A stretch of DNA of 64,000 nt from Listeria monocytogenes (GTDB taxonomy: Bacteria; Bacillota; Bacilli; Lactobacillales; Listeriaceae). Below the pieces are notes generated by a model. That model searched no databases and was not told the origin of the DNA. It saw only the letters and a list, made by a program, of their open reading frames with translations. The position numbers and the translations under genes were made by a program. Shown here in pieces: positions 40,478-50,564 of this stretch (position 1 is its first letter; each line of letters opens with the position of its first letter). The DNA lies in NCBI RefSeq assembly GCF_013282665.1, contig NZ_CP054041.1:1-64000 (forward strand), in the 5' to 3' direction.

Positions 40478-40506
40478 TGAGCGGGAAAGGAAATAACTCC
40501 CGCTCA
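40478..40506 (+). other. 5'-leader hairpin without U-run
   Basis: A nine-pair perfect stem TGAGCGGGA/TCCCGCTCA with an AAGGAAATAAC loop lies about 30 bases before the next start codon. No poly-U follows, so it is not a terminator. A TATAAT box (40462-40467) lies just upstream. Confidence 0.6.
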
Positions 40507-40534
40507 AATAGTCTATAGAAAGGAATAACCTTCC

Positions 40535-41623
40535 ATGAAATTCGGAGCTAGAATTTTGAAAACTGGTATTGCAATCACATTAGCGCTTTTTATCGCGCAA
40601 CTTTGCAATTCACCCTCTCCATCTCTGGCAGGCATTTCCGCCGTTTTTGCTATCCAACCTTCTATTTATAGGTCCTATCGAACTATTTTAGAACGAGCAC
40701 AAGGGAACATAATTGGAGCCATCATCGCGATTATTTTCGGACTTTATATTGGTAATGATTTTATTTTAATTGGTGTTGCTTCAATTATTTGTGTTGCTTT
40801 ATTAATGCAATTCCGCTTGGAGAATACAATCGGTCTTGCAGTCGTGACACTCATTATTGTAATGGATTCTCCTGGTAATGACTTTTTGGAAATCGCTCTT
40901 ATTCGTTTTGGGACAATTATGTTAGGTTTACTTGCAGCATTTATTGTCAATTTGTTCTTTTTACCACCAAAATACGAGGTTTCGTTGTTTCAATTAATTT
41001 ATAATACGAATAGTGAAATTGTTCGTTGGATTAAATTAAATCTTCGTCATGCTGCAGACTTCCCTCTTCTAAAAAAAGATATGGAATGGATGCAAAAACA
41101 GTTAAATCAAACGCGTAATTTGTATGGTTTATACCGAGAAGAGCGTACTTTTTTAAAGAAAAATGCCATTTCAAAAGGGCGGAAAATTGCTGTTTATAGA
41201 CAGATGTTGCTTTGTTCTCAAAAAGGTTTTGAGCTTTTAAAAATCCAACATCGTTATGAAAATGATTATTTGCAGTTGCCACCAGATAAACAAGAGTTAA
41301 TTCGCCAACATATCGATTATTTAACAGATAAACATGAACAACTTTTACTAACTTATATTGATAAAGTTTCGATTGATCTTGAATATGTAGAATCACATTT
41401 AGCACAAGACCCCCAAGATTTAATGCAGCTTTTCTTGCGCGAGATGGAAGAAACAGAAAAAGATGAATATGAGGATATGATGGATAAATACCATTTAATG
41501 CGTATCATCGCTTCCATTTTCGCTTATCAAGAGACAATCGATTATTTAGAAAAATTAATCCATAGTTTTAAACTCAGACATACTGAAGAAAACCAAATTG
41601 ATATTAATGTCAATGAAGAGTAA
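40535..41623 (+). CDS. FUSC / aromatic acid exporter family membrane protein
   Basis: A 362-residue protein. The N-terminal ~145 residues form about five hydrophobic helices with the family motif around GISAVFAIQPSIYRSYR and FGTIMLGLLAAFIVNLFFLPP. The remaining C-terminal part is a long charged, helical cytoplasmic region (DUF939-like, aromatic acid exporter type). B. subtilis has its homologue (ygaE) beside gsaB and perR too. The transported substrate is unknown. The ATG has GAAAGGA upstream. A strong terminator follows. Confidence 0.85.
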   Translation: MKFGARILKTGIAITLALFIAQLCNSPSPSLAGISAVFAIQPSIYRSYRTILERAQGNIIGAIIAIIFGLYIGNDFILIGVASIICVALLMQFRLENTIGLAVVTLIIVMDSPGNDFLEIALIRFGTIMLGLLAAFIVNLFFLPPKYEVSLFQLIYNTNSEIVRWIKLNLRHAADFPLLKKDMEWMQKQLNQTRNLYGLYREERTFLKKNAISKGRKIAVYRQMLLCSQKGFELLKIQHRYENDYLQLPPDKQELIRQHIDYLTDKHEQLLLTYIDKVSIDLEYVESHLAQDPQDLMQLFLREMEETEKDEYEDMMDKYHLMRIIASIFAYQETIDYLEKLIHSFKLRHTEENQIDINVNEE

Positions 41624-41625
41624 AC

Positions 41626-41666
41626 AAAAAACGAGCTTGGAGATAAACTCCAAAGCTCGTTTTTTT
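41626..41666. terminator. Bidirectional terminator
   Basis: AAAAACGAGCTTGGAG pairs with CTCCAAAGCTCGTTTTT, with T-runs on both sides. It separates the convergent exporter-family and DUF402 genes. Confidence 0.88.
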
Positions 41667-42192
41667 AACGGTATTCTTTATACTTTTCATACCAAATGTC
41701 AATGTAGTCAGGGGAAAACGGACCTTTTTTGTCCAAAATCCAGTGGCTTAACACATCCACATTATGTCGAAGTATCCGGTCAATCGATTCCGGGTACTTC
41801 ATTTGGCGACGGTGTTGTTCGTATTCGCCCTCATCAAGCAAATGAAACCTTCCATCTGGGAAAACCTTAATATCGAGGTCATAGTCAATGTACTTCAGCG
41901 CCTGCTCATCTACTGCAAAAGGTGTTCCTAGATTGCAGTAATGATAAATACCGTCTTCTCTAATCATCGAAATTACATTAAACCAGTAATCACTATGAAA
42001 ATAACAGATAGATGGTTCGCGCGTTACCCATTTACGTCCGTCTGCTTCCACAACTAATGTGTGGTCGTTTCCGCCGATAATAATATTCTCCGTAGATTTA
42101 AGCACCACTGTCTTTTTCCAAGTACGATGAAGTTTACCGTTATGTTTGTAACTCTTGATCTGTATTATTTCTTTCTCTTTGGGTAAGTACAT
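41665..42192 (-). CDS. Nucleoside tri-/diphosphate phosphatase (Ntdp, DUF402)
   Basis: A 175-residue DUF402 protein closely matching S. aureus Ntdp, which removes phosphate from nucleoside tri- and diphosphates with divalent metal. Characteristic segments: [41 protein letters not shown] and [14 protein letters not shown] (conserved acidic metal-site residues). The substrate role is taken from the family. The ATG has AGGATAAAGG just upstream. The gene lies between fabL and a convergent terminator, and B. subtilis keeps its relative ygaC close to fabL. Confidence 0.88.
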   Translation of the reverse strand: MYLPKEKEIIQIKSYKHNGKLHRTWKKTVVLKSTENIIIGGNDHTLVVEADGRKWVTREPSICYFHSDYWFNVISMIREDGIYHYCNLGTPFAVDEQALKYIDYDLDIKVFPDGRFHLLDEGEYEQHRRQMKYPESIDRILRHNVDVLSHWILDKKGPFSPDYIDIWYEKYKEYR

Positions 42193-42345
42193 CCTTTATC
42201 CTACTTTCCTCATGTACTATCAAAATCATTATTATTATAACATAAGGCAAGACTGCAAAAAAACAATATCGTGCTGAAACGGAATATTTTCCTCAAAAAA
42301 GCGCATTTTTACGCAAATTAGCAGATTTTTATCCATTTTGCTTTA

Positions 42346-43095
<750 letters not shown>

Positions 43096-44193
43096 TTACT
43101 CCCCCTTAAAATCTTTCCATGCTTGCCACATTTTTTGGTATGGTACTGGAAAGGCAAGTCGTTTCATTTCTTCTTCCGTCGCAAAATACCAATTTTTATT
43201 TGGATTCGCTGATTGAAGTTTTGCCACACGAATGTCCATTTTCCAGACTAAATGTGAAAAAACGTGTTTGATATGCGCGACTGGCTCGTCTTCTAGTAAA
43301 ACGTCTAAGCCATAATTATGTAAAAATTGTAGTTTAGCTACTTCATCATTTTCTTTTTTCGCAATTTCAATAGTAGGAAATTGCCACATATTTGCCAGTA
43401 AACCATTTTCTGGACGCTTTTCTATGGCTATTTTTCCGTCCTCTGAAATAACAATGATGCTTAACAGTTCTTTCGTTTTCGTTTTTACTTTTTTAATTTT
43501 CACTGGATAATTCGTTTCGACACCATTTTTATGTGCGTCGCAAAATGGTTGAAGTGGACAAAGCATACACATTGGTTTAGTTGGTGTACATACCAGTGCG
43601 CCAATTTCCATTAAGCCTTGGTTAAAAGCGGCCGGATTTTCTTTGTCAATTAGTTGATATAACACTTCTTCAAAAATTTTCCGGGTGGATGCTTTCATGA
43701 TGTCTTCACTAATTTCTAAAACGCGTGCGATAACACGCATGACGTTCCCATCCACTGCCGGTTCTGCTTGGTTGTAGGCAATACTCAAGATGGCTCCCGC
43801 CGTATATGGACCTACACCTTTAAGCGATAAAATAGTGGTTAAGTCGGTAGGAACTTCCCCAGAAAAATCGGTCATCACTTGCTTCATGGCTGTTTGGAGG
43901 TTTCTGACACGAGAATAATAGCCTAACCCTTCCCACGCTTTTAAAATATCGGCTTCATCCGCTTGGACAAAATCTTCCATCGTTGGAAATTGAGTCATAA
44001 AGCGATTAAAATAAGGAATCACTGTGTCGACTTTTGTTTGTTGAAGCATGATTTCTGAGACCCAAATTCTATATGGATCGGTGTTTTCACGCCAAGGTAA
44101 TACGCGTTTATTCGCTTCATACCAGGAAACGAGTGCTTCTTGAAAAGCAGTTATCTTTGTTTCATCCCAGGTTAGTCTCTTCATTTTTCTCAT
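43096..44193 (-). CDS. mutY: A/G-specific adenine glycosylase
   Basis: MutY (365 aa) removes adenine mispaired with 8-oxoguanine. The helix-hairpin-helix is LKGVGPYTAGAILS (about residue 116), with the catalytic Asp in AVDGNVMRV. The iron-sulphur cluster is the C-x6-C-x2-C-x5-C set in CTPTKPMCMLCPLQPFC. The C-terminal ~130 residues form the Nudix-like 8-oxoG recognition domain. The ATG has GAGGGG upstream. B. subtilis also pairs mutY (yfhQ) with yfhP, which is divergent here. Confidence 0.96.
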   Translation of the reverse strand: MRKMKRLTWDETKITAFQEALVSWYEANKRVLPWRENTDPYRIWVSEIMLQQTKVDTVIPYFNRFMTQFPTMEDFVQADEADILKAWEGLGYYSRVRNLQTAMKQVMTDFSGEVPTDLTTILSLKGVGPYTAGAILSIAYNQAEPAVDGNVMRVIARVLEISEDIMKASTRKIFEEVLYQLIDKENPAAFNQGLMEIGALVCTPTKPMCMLCPLQPFCDAHKNGVETNYPVKIKKVKTKTKELLSIIVISEDGKIAIEKRPENGLLANMWQFPTIEIAKKENDEVAKLQFLHNYGLDVLLEDEPVAHIKHVFSHLVWKMDIRVAKLQSANPNKNWYFATEEEMKRLAFPVPYQKMWQAWKDFKGE

Positions 44194-44393
44194 TTTCCCC
44201 TCGTAATTCTAATAGATTTCTAATGTGTGTTGCTCCGGATGTGTAGTATAATGTAGACAGGGAATAAAATAGTATACCCATTCTTAAGCCGATTTCTATT
44301 ATACCGAATGCTGGCTTAATTGAATAGTGTTGTGCTCTTATAGGCAGCACTCACTTGTATTTTTTAAGACCGATTTTAGAGGAGGCAAAGTCA

Positions 44394-45374
44394 TTGGATA
44401 CTGGCACACATGTAGTAATGGGAATTGCACTCGGAGCGTTAGCAACCATAGACCCGGTAGTTGCCGGAAGTTCTCAAGCTGCCATTGGTATTATGACAGC
44501 AACAATTATTGGTTCACAAATTCCAGACATTGACACTGTATTAAAACTAAAAAACAACGCTGATTATATTAGAAATCACCGAGGAGTCACGCATTCCTTG
44601 CCGATGCTTGCCATTTGGCCATTACTTATTTCATCCGTTTTATATTTACTTTTCCCAGCGGCTACATTTATCCATTTATTATTATGGACATTTATCGCGG
44701 TGGGGTTACACATTTTTGTAGACATTTTTAATGCTTATGGTACACAAGCTGTGAGACCATTTAAGGAAACATGGGTTGCATTTGGATTTATCAACACATT
44801 TGATTGGTTCATTTTTGGTTCCCATGTGGTTGCCATTGCGGCTTGGTTGTTAGGGGCTCCTGTCTTACCAACGTTTGTTACGCTCTATGTTATTTTGGCA
44901 CTTTATTATGTGGCAAGATTTGTTACACAGCGAATGATTAAACACGCCGTTCAAAACTTAATTCCAGATTCAGAAGAAATCATTATCGCCTCCACTATCC
45001 ACTTCTTCCAGTGGCGCGTGGCGGTAACAACGAAAGATCATTACTACGTAGGGCGAGCTTTCAAACGCAATATTTCCATCTACGAGAAATTTGACCGTTT
45101 ACCAGTTCCAGATAATGAAATCATTCGTTCTGCGAAAAAAGATAAAAATCTCGCCGCTTTTATCTCATTCTCAAAAGTATACAACTGGCGCATTGAGGAA
45201 AAACTAGACGGGACTTATGTAACATTCACCGATTTACGTTATCGTAGTAACGGACATTATCCATTTGTAGCCGTAGTAAAATTAGATGATGACTTAAATA
45301 TTGTTTCATCTTACACTGGCTGGATTTTCTCCACAGAAAAACTATACAAAAAACTAGCACCTGTTAGTATTTAA
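44394..45374 (+). CDS. YfhP/YdjM family membrane-bound metal-dependent hydrolase
   Basis: A 326-residue protein of the YdjM/YfhP family (DUF457). About five hydrophobic segments in the first 190 residues carry the conserved PDIDTVLK and NHRGVTHSLP motifs and HIFVDIFNAYG, whose His and Asp residues are thought to bind metal. The C-terminal ~120 residues are soluble. The enzymatic reaction is unproven. The start is TTG at 44394 with an AGAGGAGG ribosome site; the upstream ATG (44355) has none. It is divergent from mutY, the same pairing as in Bacillus. Confidence 0.85.
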   Translation: MDTGTHVVMGIALGALATIDPVVAGSSQAAIGIMTATIIGSQIPDIDTVLKLKNNADYIRNHRGVTHSLPMLAIWPLLISSVLYLLFPAATFIHLLLWTFIAVGLHIFVDIFNAYGTQAVRPFKETWVAFGFINTFDWFIFGSHVVAIAAWLLGAPVLPTFVTLYVILALYYVARFVTQRMIKHAVQNLIPDSEEIIIASTIHFFQWRVAVTTKDHYYVGRAFKRNISIYEKFDRLPVPDNEIIRSAKKDKNLAAFISFSKVYNWRIEEKLDGTYVTFTDLRYRSNGHYPFVAVVKLDDDLNIVSSYTGWIFSTEKLYKKLAPVSI

Positions 45375-45404
45375 AAAAAGACCCGGAATTCCGGGTCTTT
45401 TTTA
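45373..45404. terminator. Bidirectional terminator
   Basis: A near-perfect palindrome AAAAGACCCGGAATTCCGGG continuing to TCTTTT, with T-runs on both sides, between the yfhP-like gene and dut. Confidence 0.88.
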
Positions 45405-45405
45405 T

Positions 45406-45876
45406 TTATCTACCTGTGCTCCCTACCCCACCAACACGGGATTCGTTTGCGACGATATCTGTATCTGCAACTAAGTATTTTTGGAATACGCCTTGAGCGA
45501 CGCGTTCCCCACTCTCAATCGTCACAGGTTCAGAAGAGAAGTTTTTAATGGCAATACCGATATTACCATCATTCCCTGGATTACTATAGTAAGAAGAATC
45601 AATAATTCCTGTACCGTTACACAGTAATAAACCTTTTTTTATGCCAATAGAAGATCGCACATGAATGTTTAAAACTTCATCTTCTTGCATGTAACTTTTA
45701 ATATCTGTCCAAAAAATGTGTTTTTCTCCTGCTGCAATATTTACTGTCTCATTTGAAAAGAAATCATAGCCAGCTGAACCTTTGTCCCCGCGTATTGGTA
45801 GAGATATGGTTTGTTCTGGAAATTTTCTGTTTGTTTCATTTACTACTTCAAATCCTCTTACTTTCAAATTGTTCAC
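45406..45876 (-). CDS. dut: dUTP diphosphatase
   Basis: A 156-residue trimeric dUTPase that hydrolyses dUTP to dUMP and keeps uracil out of DNA. The five motifs are recognisable: GSAGYDFFS, VRSSIGIKKG, the uracil-pocket GTGIIDSSYYSNPGNDGNI, GERVAQGVFQKY, and the C-terminal RVGGVGSTGR arm. Motif 5 has Val where most have Phe or Phe-like residues (GGFGSTG). This version resembles phage-type and Listeria chromosomal dUTPases. The ATG has AGGAG upstream, two bases after yfhJ. Confidence 0.92.
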   Translation of the reverse strand: MNNLKVRGFEVVNETNRKFPEQTISLPIRGDKGSAGYDFFSNETVNIAAGEKHIFWTDIKSYMQEDEVLNIHVRSSIGIKKGLLLCNGTGIIDSSYYSNPGNDGNIGIAIKNFSSEPVTIESGERVAQGVFQKYLVADTDIVANESRVGGVGSTGR

Positions 45877-45878
45877 TC

Positions 45879-46112
45879 CTATTTGTTTGGGTCTTTTCGT
45901 TCTACTTGGTGTAAAAAGCTGCCGTGGCGTTCGATTTGCTGACGAACGTAATCCGCCGCATACTCAGGACCGCGATACGGATAACCTGCTTTAGCATAGG
46001 AACTTTCGAAATCTGACCAAAGCATTTCAATCCACCATAAGGCTTGTTCTTTATCTAAATGCGGGTTTTTAGCCATTAACTCCGCTGTTAGCTCATCTAA
46101 ATACGTATACAA
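45879..46112 (-). CDS. YfhJ (WVELL) family protein
   Basis: A 77-residue cytoplasmic protein of the YfhJ/WVELL family (here ALWWIEMLWSDFESSYAKAG, then YRGPEYAADYV). Function unknown; B. subtilis carries it in the same yfh neighbourhood. The start chosen is TTG at 46112: GAGGAGG lies nine bases before it and the TTG follows the recX stop by one base, so translation is coupled. A longer frame from the ATG at 46142 would overlap recX and include its own ribosome site. Confidence 0.82.
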   Translation of the reverse strand: MYTYLDELTAELMAKNPHLDKEQALWWIEMLWSDFESSYAKAGYPYRGPEYAADYVRQQIERHGSFLHQVERKDPNK

Positions 46113-46113
46113 C

Positions 46114-46923
46114 TCACTCTTCCTCCTCGAAACTGATTTCATTTTCAGTTAGGTATGATTGAATTGTATCATAAGAAAAACCTTTCTGCATTAGCGATGT
46201 GATTGTTTTTTGTTTGGCAATGCTTGGTTTGTATCGTTTATTTTTGCGCATTGTTTTTTCAACTTGTTTTTGTAGAATATCCGCTTCATCAGCTATATCA
46301 ATTTCGCTTGTTGCTTCTGTTGCAGCTGTTTTGGCTAATTCGCTTGTATAACCTTTTTGGATTAAATCGGTGATAATTTTTTGTTGAAGCATTTTTTTAG
46401 CACTTTTGTTATTTCGTTTCATGATTTTTATTGCTTGTTTGGTGGCGTTTTCTAGCTGTGCTTCGTCTGAATATTCTTCGATAACTCGAGTAATTATTTC
46501 TCTCGTTAGCCCTTTTTCGACTAGTTCGCGTTCGATAGTTCGCGGGCCTTTTAGGGTTGTTTTGATTTGCGTTTTTGTATACAGTTCCGCAAATTCAAGA
46601 TCATTAATATAATCCATGTCGGCTAATTTTTTTAAAATCTCATCGATTGCAAAAGCTTGCATTTCTTGCTTTTTCAAATAATCGCGAATCTCTTTTTCTG
46701 AGCGAACGCGGTGGGATAAGAAGTTGATTGCTTTATTTAACCCTTTTCGAATCATGTCGGCTTGTTTGATTTCGTCGATTTCAGCCTCCGTAATTGCTTT
46801 ACCTTTCATTAGTTGATAGCGTGCTAATACTTCTTCGTCTACACTAAAGTTGTATTTTTCATCAATAAAAATATTGTAACGTTCTTTGTTTTTCTGCTGG
46901 ACACTTATGGACGTGATTTTCAT
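46114..46923 (-). CDS. recX: Regulatory protein RecX
   Basis: A 269-residue RecX protein that modulates RecA filaments. It is longer than the ~150-residue enterobacterial form, as is usual in Firmicutes, and carries repeated three-helix modules (FLSHRVRSEKEIRDYLKK; GPRTIERELVEKG; KKMLQQKIITDLIQKGY; a last one ending in LMQKGFSYDTIQSYL). The ATG at 46923 has AAGGAGG six bases upstream; the ATG at 46950 is too far. It leads a small minus-strand set recX-yfhJ-dut. Confidence 0.92.
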   Translation of the reverse strand: MKITSISVQQKNKERYNIFIDEKYNFSVDEEVLARYQLMKGKAITEAEIDEIKQADMIRKGLNKAINFLSHRVRSEKEIRDYLKKQEMQAFAIDEILKKLADMDYINDLEFAELYTKTQIKTTLKGPRTIERELVEKGLTREIITRVIEEYSDEAQLENATKQAIKIMKRNNKSAKKMLQQKIITDLIQKGYTSELAKTAATEATSEIDIADEADILQKQVEKTMRKNKRYKPSIAKQKTITSLMQKGFSYDTIQSYLTENEISFEEEE

Positions 46924-47020
46924 AACCCGCCTCCTTCTCCCTTCTATCATACCGCAAAAATTGGTTTTAATACTACTAAAAAGGGAATAAACTAGTTAGG
47001 ACTATAAAGAGGTGATAAAA

Positions 47021-47923
47021 TTGCATATCTTACTTACAGGCGCAACAGGTTTTATTGGTGATCACTTAGTACATGAATTAGAAAAATCTGATCACGAACT
47101 TTATATTTTAACAAGACAAAAGCTAAAAAACCGCGCGAATATACACTATATTGAATGGTTAAACGAGGATAAATTGCCTAATTTAGAAGATTTACCAGTG
47201 GATGTTTGTATTAACTTTGCTGGTGCTGGTTTGATGGATGAAAAATGGACTTACGATAGAAAGAAAGTGATTGTAAATAGCCGCATCGAAGCTACTTCAG
47301 CACTCTTATCGATTGTGAAGAAAATGAAATCCAAACCAAAATTATGGATTAATGCAAGTGCCATTGGAGCTTATACTTCTTCTAAGTCAACAATTTATCT
47401 AGATACAGAAGAAAATACTTATGCAGATAACTTCTTAGGAAAAACAGTTTATGAATGGGAAAAAACAGCGAGTGCGGCAAGTGATTTAGGTATTCGAGTT
47501 GTATACGCTCGCTTTGGCCTCGTACTTGGCACTGATGGCGGGTCATTCCCTGTTTTTAAAAAATTATTCCAAACTTATACAGGAGGCCGTTTTGGTAATG
47601 GAAAACAATGGTATTCTTGGATTCATGTCGCTGATGTTGTAGCAGCAATCTTATTTATTTTTGATCACAAACAAATAAATGGCGTGGTTAATTTTACAGC
47701 TCCTCACCCTGTTCAAGAAAAGAAATTTGCTGAACGCCTTGGGAAAAAGATGCATAAGCCATATAAAACACCGGTTCCTAAAAAAATTATTAAATTTATT
47801 CTTGGTGAACGCGCAATGACTATTTTGGACAGTCAACGTGCTTATCCGGAAAAACTAATGAGTAACCATTTCGAGTTTCGTTTTGAAACGTTGCAAGAAG
47901 CTTTGGATGACTTGCTTGATTAA
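47021..47923 (+). CDS. TIGR01777 family epimerase (YfhF-like)
   Basis: A 300-residue NAD(P)-dependent SDR-type protein of the TIGR01777/SulA-like family. The GATGFIGDHLV motif is at the N-terminus and a C-terminal DUF1731 domain includes VPKKIIKFILGERA. ARFGLVLG and SWIHVADV are family blocks. The substrate is unknown. The TTG at 47021 with AAGAGGTGA is preferred over a GTG at 47012, which lies inside the ribosome site. It is divergent from recX, as in Bacillus. Confidence 0.85.
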   Translation: MHILLTGATGFIGDHLVHELEKSDHELYILTRQKLKNRANIHYIEWLNEDKLPNLEDLPVDVCINFAGAGLMDEKWTYDRKKVIVNSRIEATSALLSIVKKMKSKPKLWINASAIGAYTSSKSTIYLDTEENTYADNFLGKTVYEWEKTASAASDLGIRVVYARFGLVLGTDGGSFPVFKKLFQTYTGGRFGNGKQWYSWIHVADVVAAILFIFDHKQINGVVNFTAPHPVQEKKFAERLGKKMHKPYKTPVPKKIIKFILGERAMTILDSQRAYPEKLMSNHFEFRFETLQEALDDLLD

Positions 47924-47963
47924 AAAACCAGATTCTGATTTTAATCAGAATCTGGTTTTTTTG
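47922..47963. terminator. Bidirectional terminator overlapping the mprF 3' end
   Basis: AAAAACCAGATTCTGATT pairs with AATCAGAATCTGGTTTTT. The right arm encodes the last mprF codons (47941 onward), so the mprF stop codon sits inside the hairpin. Confidence 0.88.
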
Positions 47964-50538
47964 TTTCTTCTTCTAGAGGGAAATCAAGAATTACTTGGCT
48001 ATTTGCAAGTGGTCGTTTTTTACCAACAAGAATCATTAATTGTAACATCGTAAAAGCAATCGAGCTTCTTTTTCTAAAGGCAACAAATTTTTGTTCCCAT
48101 TCTGTAACATACTTAGATTTGAAATTACGTAATCCTTTGAATCCGTAAAAGCCTTGACTATAACGGTATACAAGTCCAGCCAATCGTTCACCTAGAAAAG
48201 CATATTTACTTTCTCCAACGTTCGCAAGTGGCGCCATGCCAGCATTAAATGTTTGGAATCCATCTTCTTTGGCCTGTTCAAATAAGTTGATGAAAAGAAA
48301 ATCCATAATGCCTGATGGTGCTTCTTTAGAATACCGCATTAAATCAATCGAAGTCATTTCGTCCGTATAAGACGGCATCATGGTAGCGAAGCCAACGACA
48401 GTACCTTCGCCATTTTTCGCGATAGCAATCGGAGCTTGTTCGAGATAGTACGTATCAAAGAATCCTAATGAAAAGCCTTTTTCTTCTCTACCATCTAGCC
48501 ACTCATCTGAAATCGCTCGTAAAATTGTCCACATTTCGTGATTAAATGGTGGCTCTATTATTTCAAAAGTATAGCCTTCTCGTTCTAATTTATTCATTAG
48601 CGCGCGTTCGCCTTTTTTCTTTTTACCACTCATTGTAAAGTTCTGGACATCAACAAAGCCTTCTTCTCCGAGCTTGATAAAGTCAAAACCGTGGTCATGC
48701 AAATACGGAATCATCGTACCGCGGACTTCATAGAAAACTGGTCGATAACCGAATCTATCCGCATTCATCATAACTTCTTCAATTGCTTCTTCCATTTTAT
48801 CCATATTACCAGTTGGTTCACCCATGATAACCATTTTGTCCGCAATGATTCGGTAAGAGAAAAGCACTTCGCCTTCTACTGCCCAAAATAGTAGTTTATC
48901 ACGCAAGAACATCGTATGACTGACTTCATTTCCGCCCCATTTTGCCAAATGTTCGCGTACTTTGACTGCTTCAAATGGAGAGCCGAGTTTTTCTTTTGTT
49001 GTCGATAAATAAATGTAAATAATGACTAAACTCACAACGGCGATAAATACGCCAACAAAGCCGACTAACCATAAATGCTCTGAGGCAATGCGTAAATAAT
49101 CAGGAATTTCTTTAGAATGTTTGATATTGGGTGAATTGTAAATTCCGATAACAATATAACCTGCCAAACAGACAATGAAAATAATGCTATCCATAATTAC
49201 TTTACTCCAAGTATAAACTAGTTTTTCTCGGTAAAATTCGTTTCGAGCTAGGAATAAACATAACAATACTATTCCTAAAAAGATGGCTTGCTTCAACGAA
49301 AATACGCGAGCAAGTGTATTGAAAATCGCACAACCTAGTACAATAAATGTAATAATATAGGCTTTCTTTGTTTTACATTCAATACCTCTCGCAAGCCCCA
49401 GTAATAAAAAGCCAAATGCAACAATGGTAATTTGGGAAGTAAATAAGAAATTAAATGGCATAATTTTGTACAAAAATGGCACATGATAAATGGCGTTTGG
49501 TACGGCAGATGATAAAATCAACAATAATCCAGAGCCGTAAACAAATATAACCAAGAAGCGATGAGCCACTTTTTGTAAGAATAGTAGCGGTAATCCTTCT
49601 AAAAAGTCATTTACTTTCTTCCCTGCTTTTTGGACGAAGAAAAGTAGGCCGACTACGAATGGAATGATATAGTAGAAAATACGGTAAAACAGCATCCAAG
49701 CGAGTGCTAATTCTTGAGAAACACCTAATTGGCTAAGCCCAAGAATCATCACGACGTCAAATGTCCCTACTCCACCTGGGACCATCGAAGCAATCCCAAT
49801 CACTGAAGCAATAACAAATAATGGAAACACTTTGAAAATGTCGACTGGTTCTCCCATCAATGTGCCGATAATCGCGAAACATCCAAACGCGAAGCCCCAC
49901 TCTAAAAGAGAAGCTATAATGAGTGTTAATTCTCTTTTGATAGGTAAATCGACAAAAAGGGATTTACTTTTCCATTTCGTAATAGTGAATAAAATTGGGA
50001 AGTACAGTCCACCTGCTAGAAGCCACGGCCAGTAATTAACAAAATGATCTGCAAATCCAGGAATCAGTAAAGTAGCTAATGATACTAAACAGTAAATCGA
50101 TAAACCAGATACTAAAAATAAAGCAATTTTAGAAATGGCTAGTAGAATTTCCTTATGAGATGCATTTTTTCCGTAAAAGCTTGCTCTTAAGCTGGCACCT
50201 AAAACGCCGCCAAATCCACCAATGTTTGTAAAGGTATTCGTGATCCAACCAGAAGCAATCACATGACTTGGGGAAAACTTTCCGGGTAACAACTTAACGA
50301 TGACATAATCATACAAAAGCATTGGAGTGACAGCAATTAAGCCGACGATAAACATAATAAATATTTGTTCCGGACTTTGAGAAGTTAAATTTTCTTTTAG
50401 AGACGGATAGTCAATTCCCGTCGCAATATTAATAATTTCAAAAATAACAAATGCCATCACAAAAGTGATAAAAACGATTTTTACGATGGTACTATTTTTT
50501 TGAAACCACGAGTAGGCTTGCATTAGTTTTTCTTTCAT
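47941..50538 (-). CDS. mprF: Phosphatidylglycerol lysyltransferase and flippase MprF
   Basis: MprF (865 aa) adds lysine to phosphatidylglycerol and flips the product, reducing killing by cationic peptides. The N-terminal ~520 residues form about 14 hydrophobic helices, including the conserved VPGGVGTFDVVMI region. The C-terminal ~320 residues are the cytoplasmic GNAT-like DUF2156 synthase domain with KLGEEGFVDVQNF, DEWLDGREEKGFSLGFFD and FNAGMAPLANVG. The length is typical. It follows a VanZ-family gene by 26 bp, as in L. monocytogenes, where mprF is under VirR control. Confidence 0.96.
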   Translation of the reverse strand: MKEKLMQAYSWFQKNSTIVKIVFITFVMAFVIFEIINIATGIDYPSLKENLTSQSPEQIFIMFIVGLIAVTPMLLYDYVIVKLLPGKFSPSHVIASGWITNTFTNIGGFGGVLGASLRASFYGKNASHKEILLAISKIALFLVSGLSIYCLVSLATLLIPGFADHFVNYWPWLLAGGLYFPILFTITKWKSKSLFVDLPIKRELTLIIASLLEWGFAFGCFAIIGTLMGEPVDIFKVFPLFVIASVIGIASMVPGGVGTFDVVMILGLSQLGVSQELALAWMLFYRIFYYIIPFVVGLLFFVQKAGKKVNDFLEGLPLLFLQKVAHRFLVIFVYGSGLLLILSSAVPNAIYHVPFLYKIMPFNFLFTSQITIVAFGFLLLGLARGIECKTKKAYIITFIVLGCAIFNTLARVFSLKQAIFLGIVLLCLFLARNEFYREKLVYTWSKVIMDSIIFIVCLAGYIVIGIYNSPNIKHSKEIPDYLRIASEHLWLVGFVGVFIAVVSLVIIYIYLSTTKEKLGSPFEAVKVREHLAKWGGNEVSHTMFLRDKLLFWAVEGEVLFSYRIIADKMVIMGEPTGNMDKMEEAIEEVMMNADRFGYRPVFYEVRGTMIPYLHDHGFDFIKLGEEGFVDVQNFTMSGKKKKGERALMNKLEREGYTFEIIEPPFNHEMWTILRAISDEWLDGREEKGFSLGFFDTYYLEQAPIAIAKNGEGTVVGFATMMPSYTDEMTSIDLMRYSKEAPSGIMDFLFINLFEQAKEDGFQTFNAGMAPLANVGESKYAFLGERLAGLVYRYSQGFYGFKGLRNFKSKYVTEWEQKFVAFRKRSSIAFTMLQLMILVGKKRPLANSQVILDFPLEEETKKPDSD

Positions 50539-50564
50539 AATAGAGTCTCCTTAACGATTTTCAT

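Noticed and set aside
42193..42345. Possible terminator after fabL
   Set aside because: Only a three- to four-pair stem (GCG...CGC) before a T-run was found, too weak to call.
44162..44533. Short frames between mutY and the yfhP-like gene
   Set aside because: Neither has a ribosome site, and they overlap the starts of the two real divergent genes.
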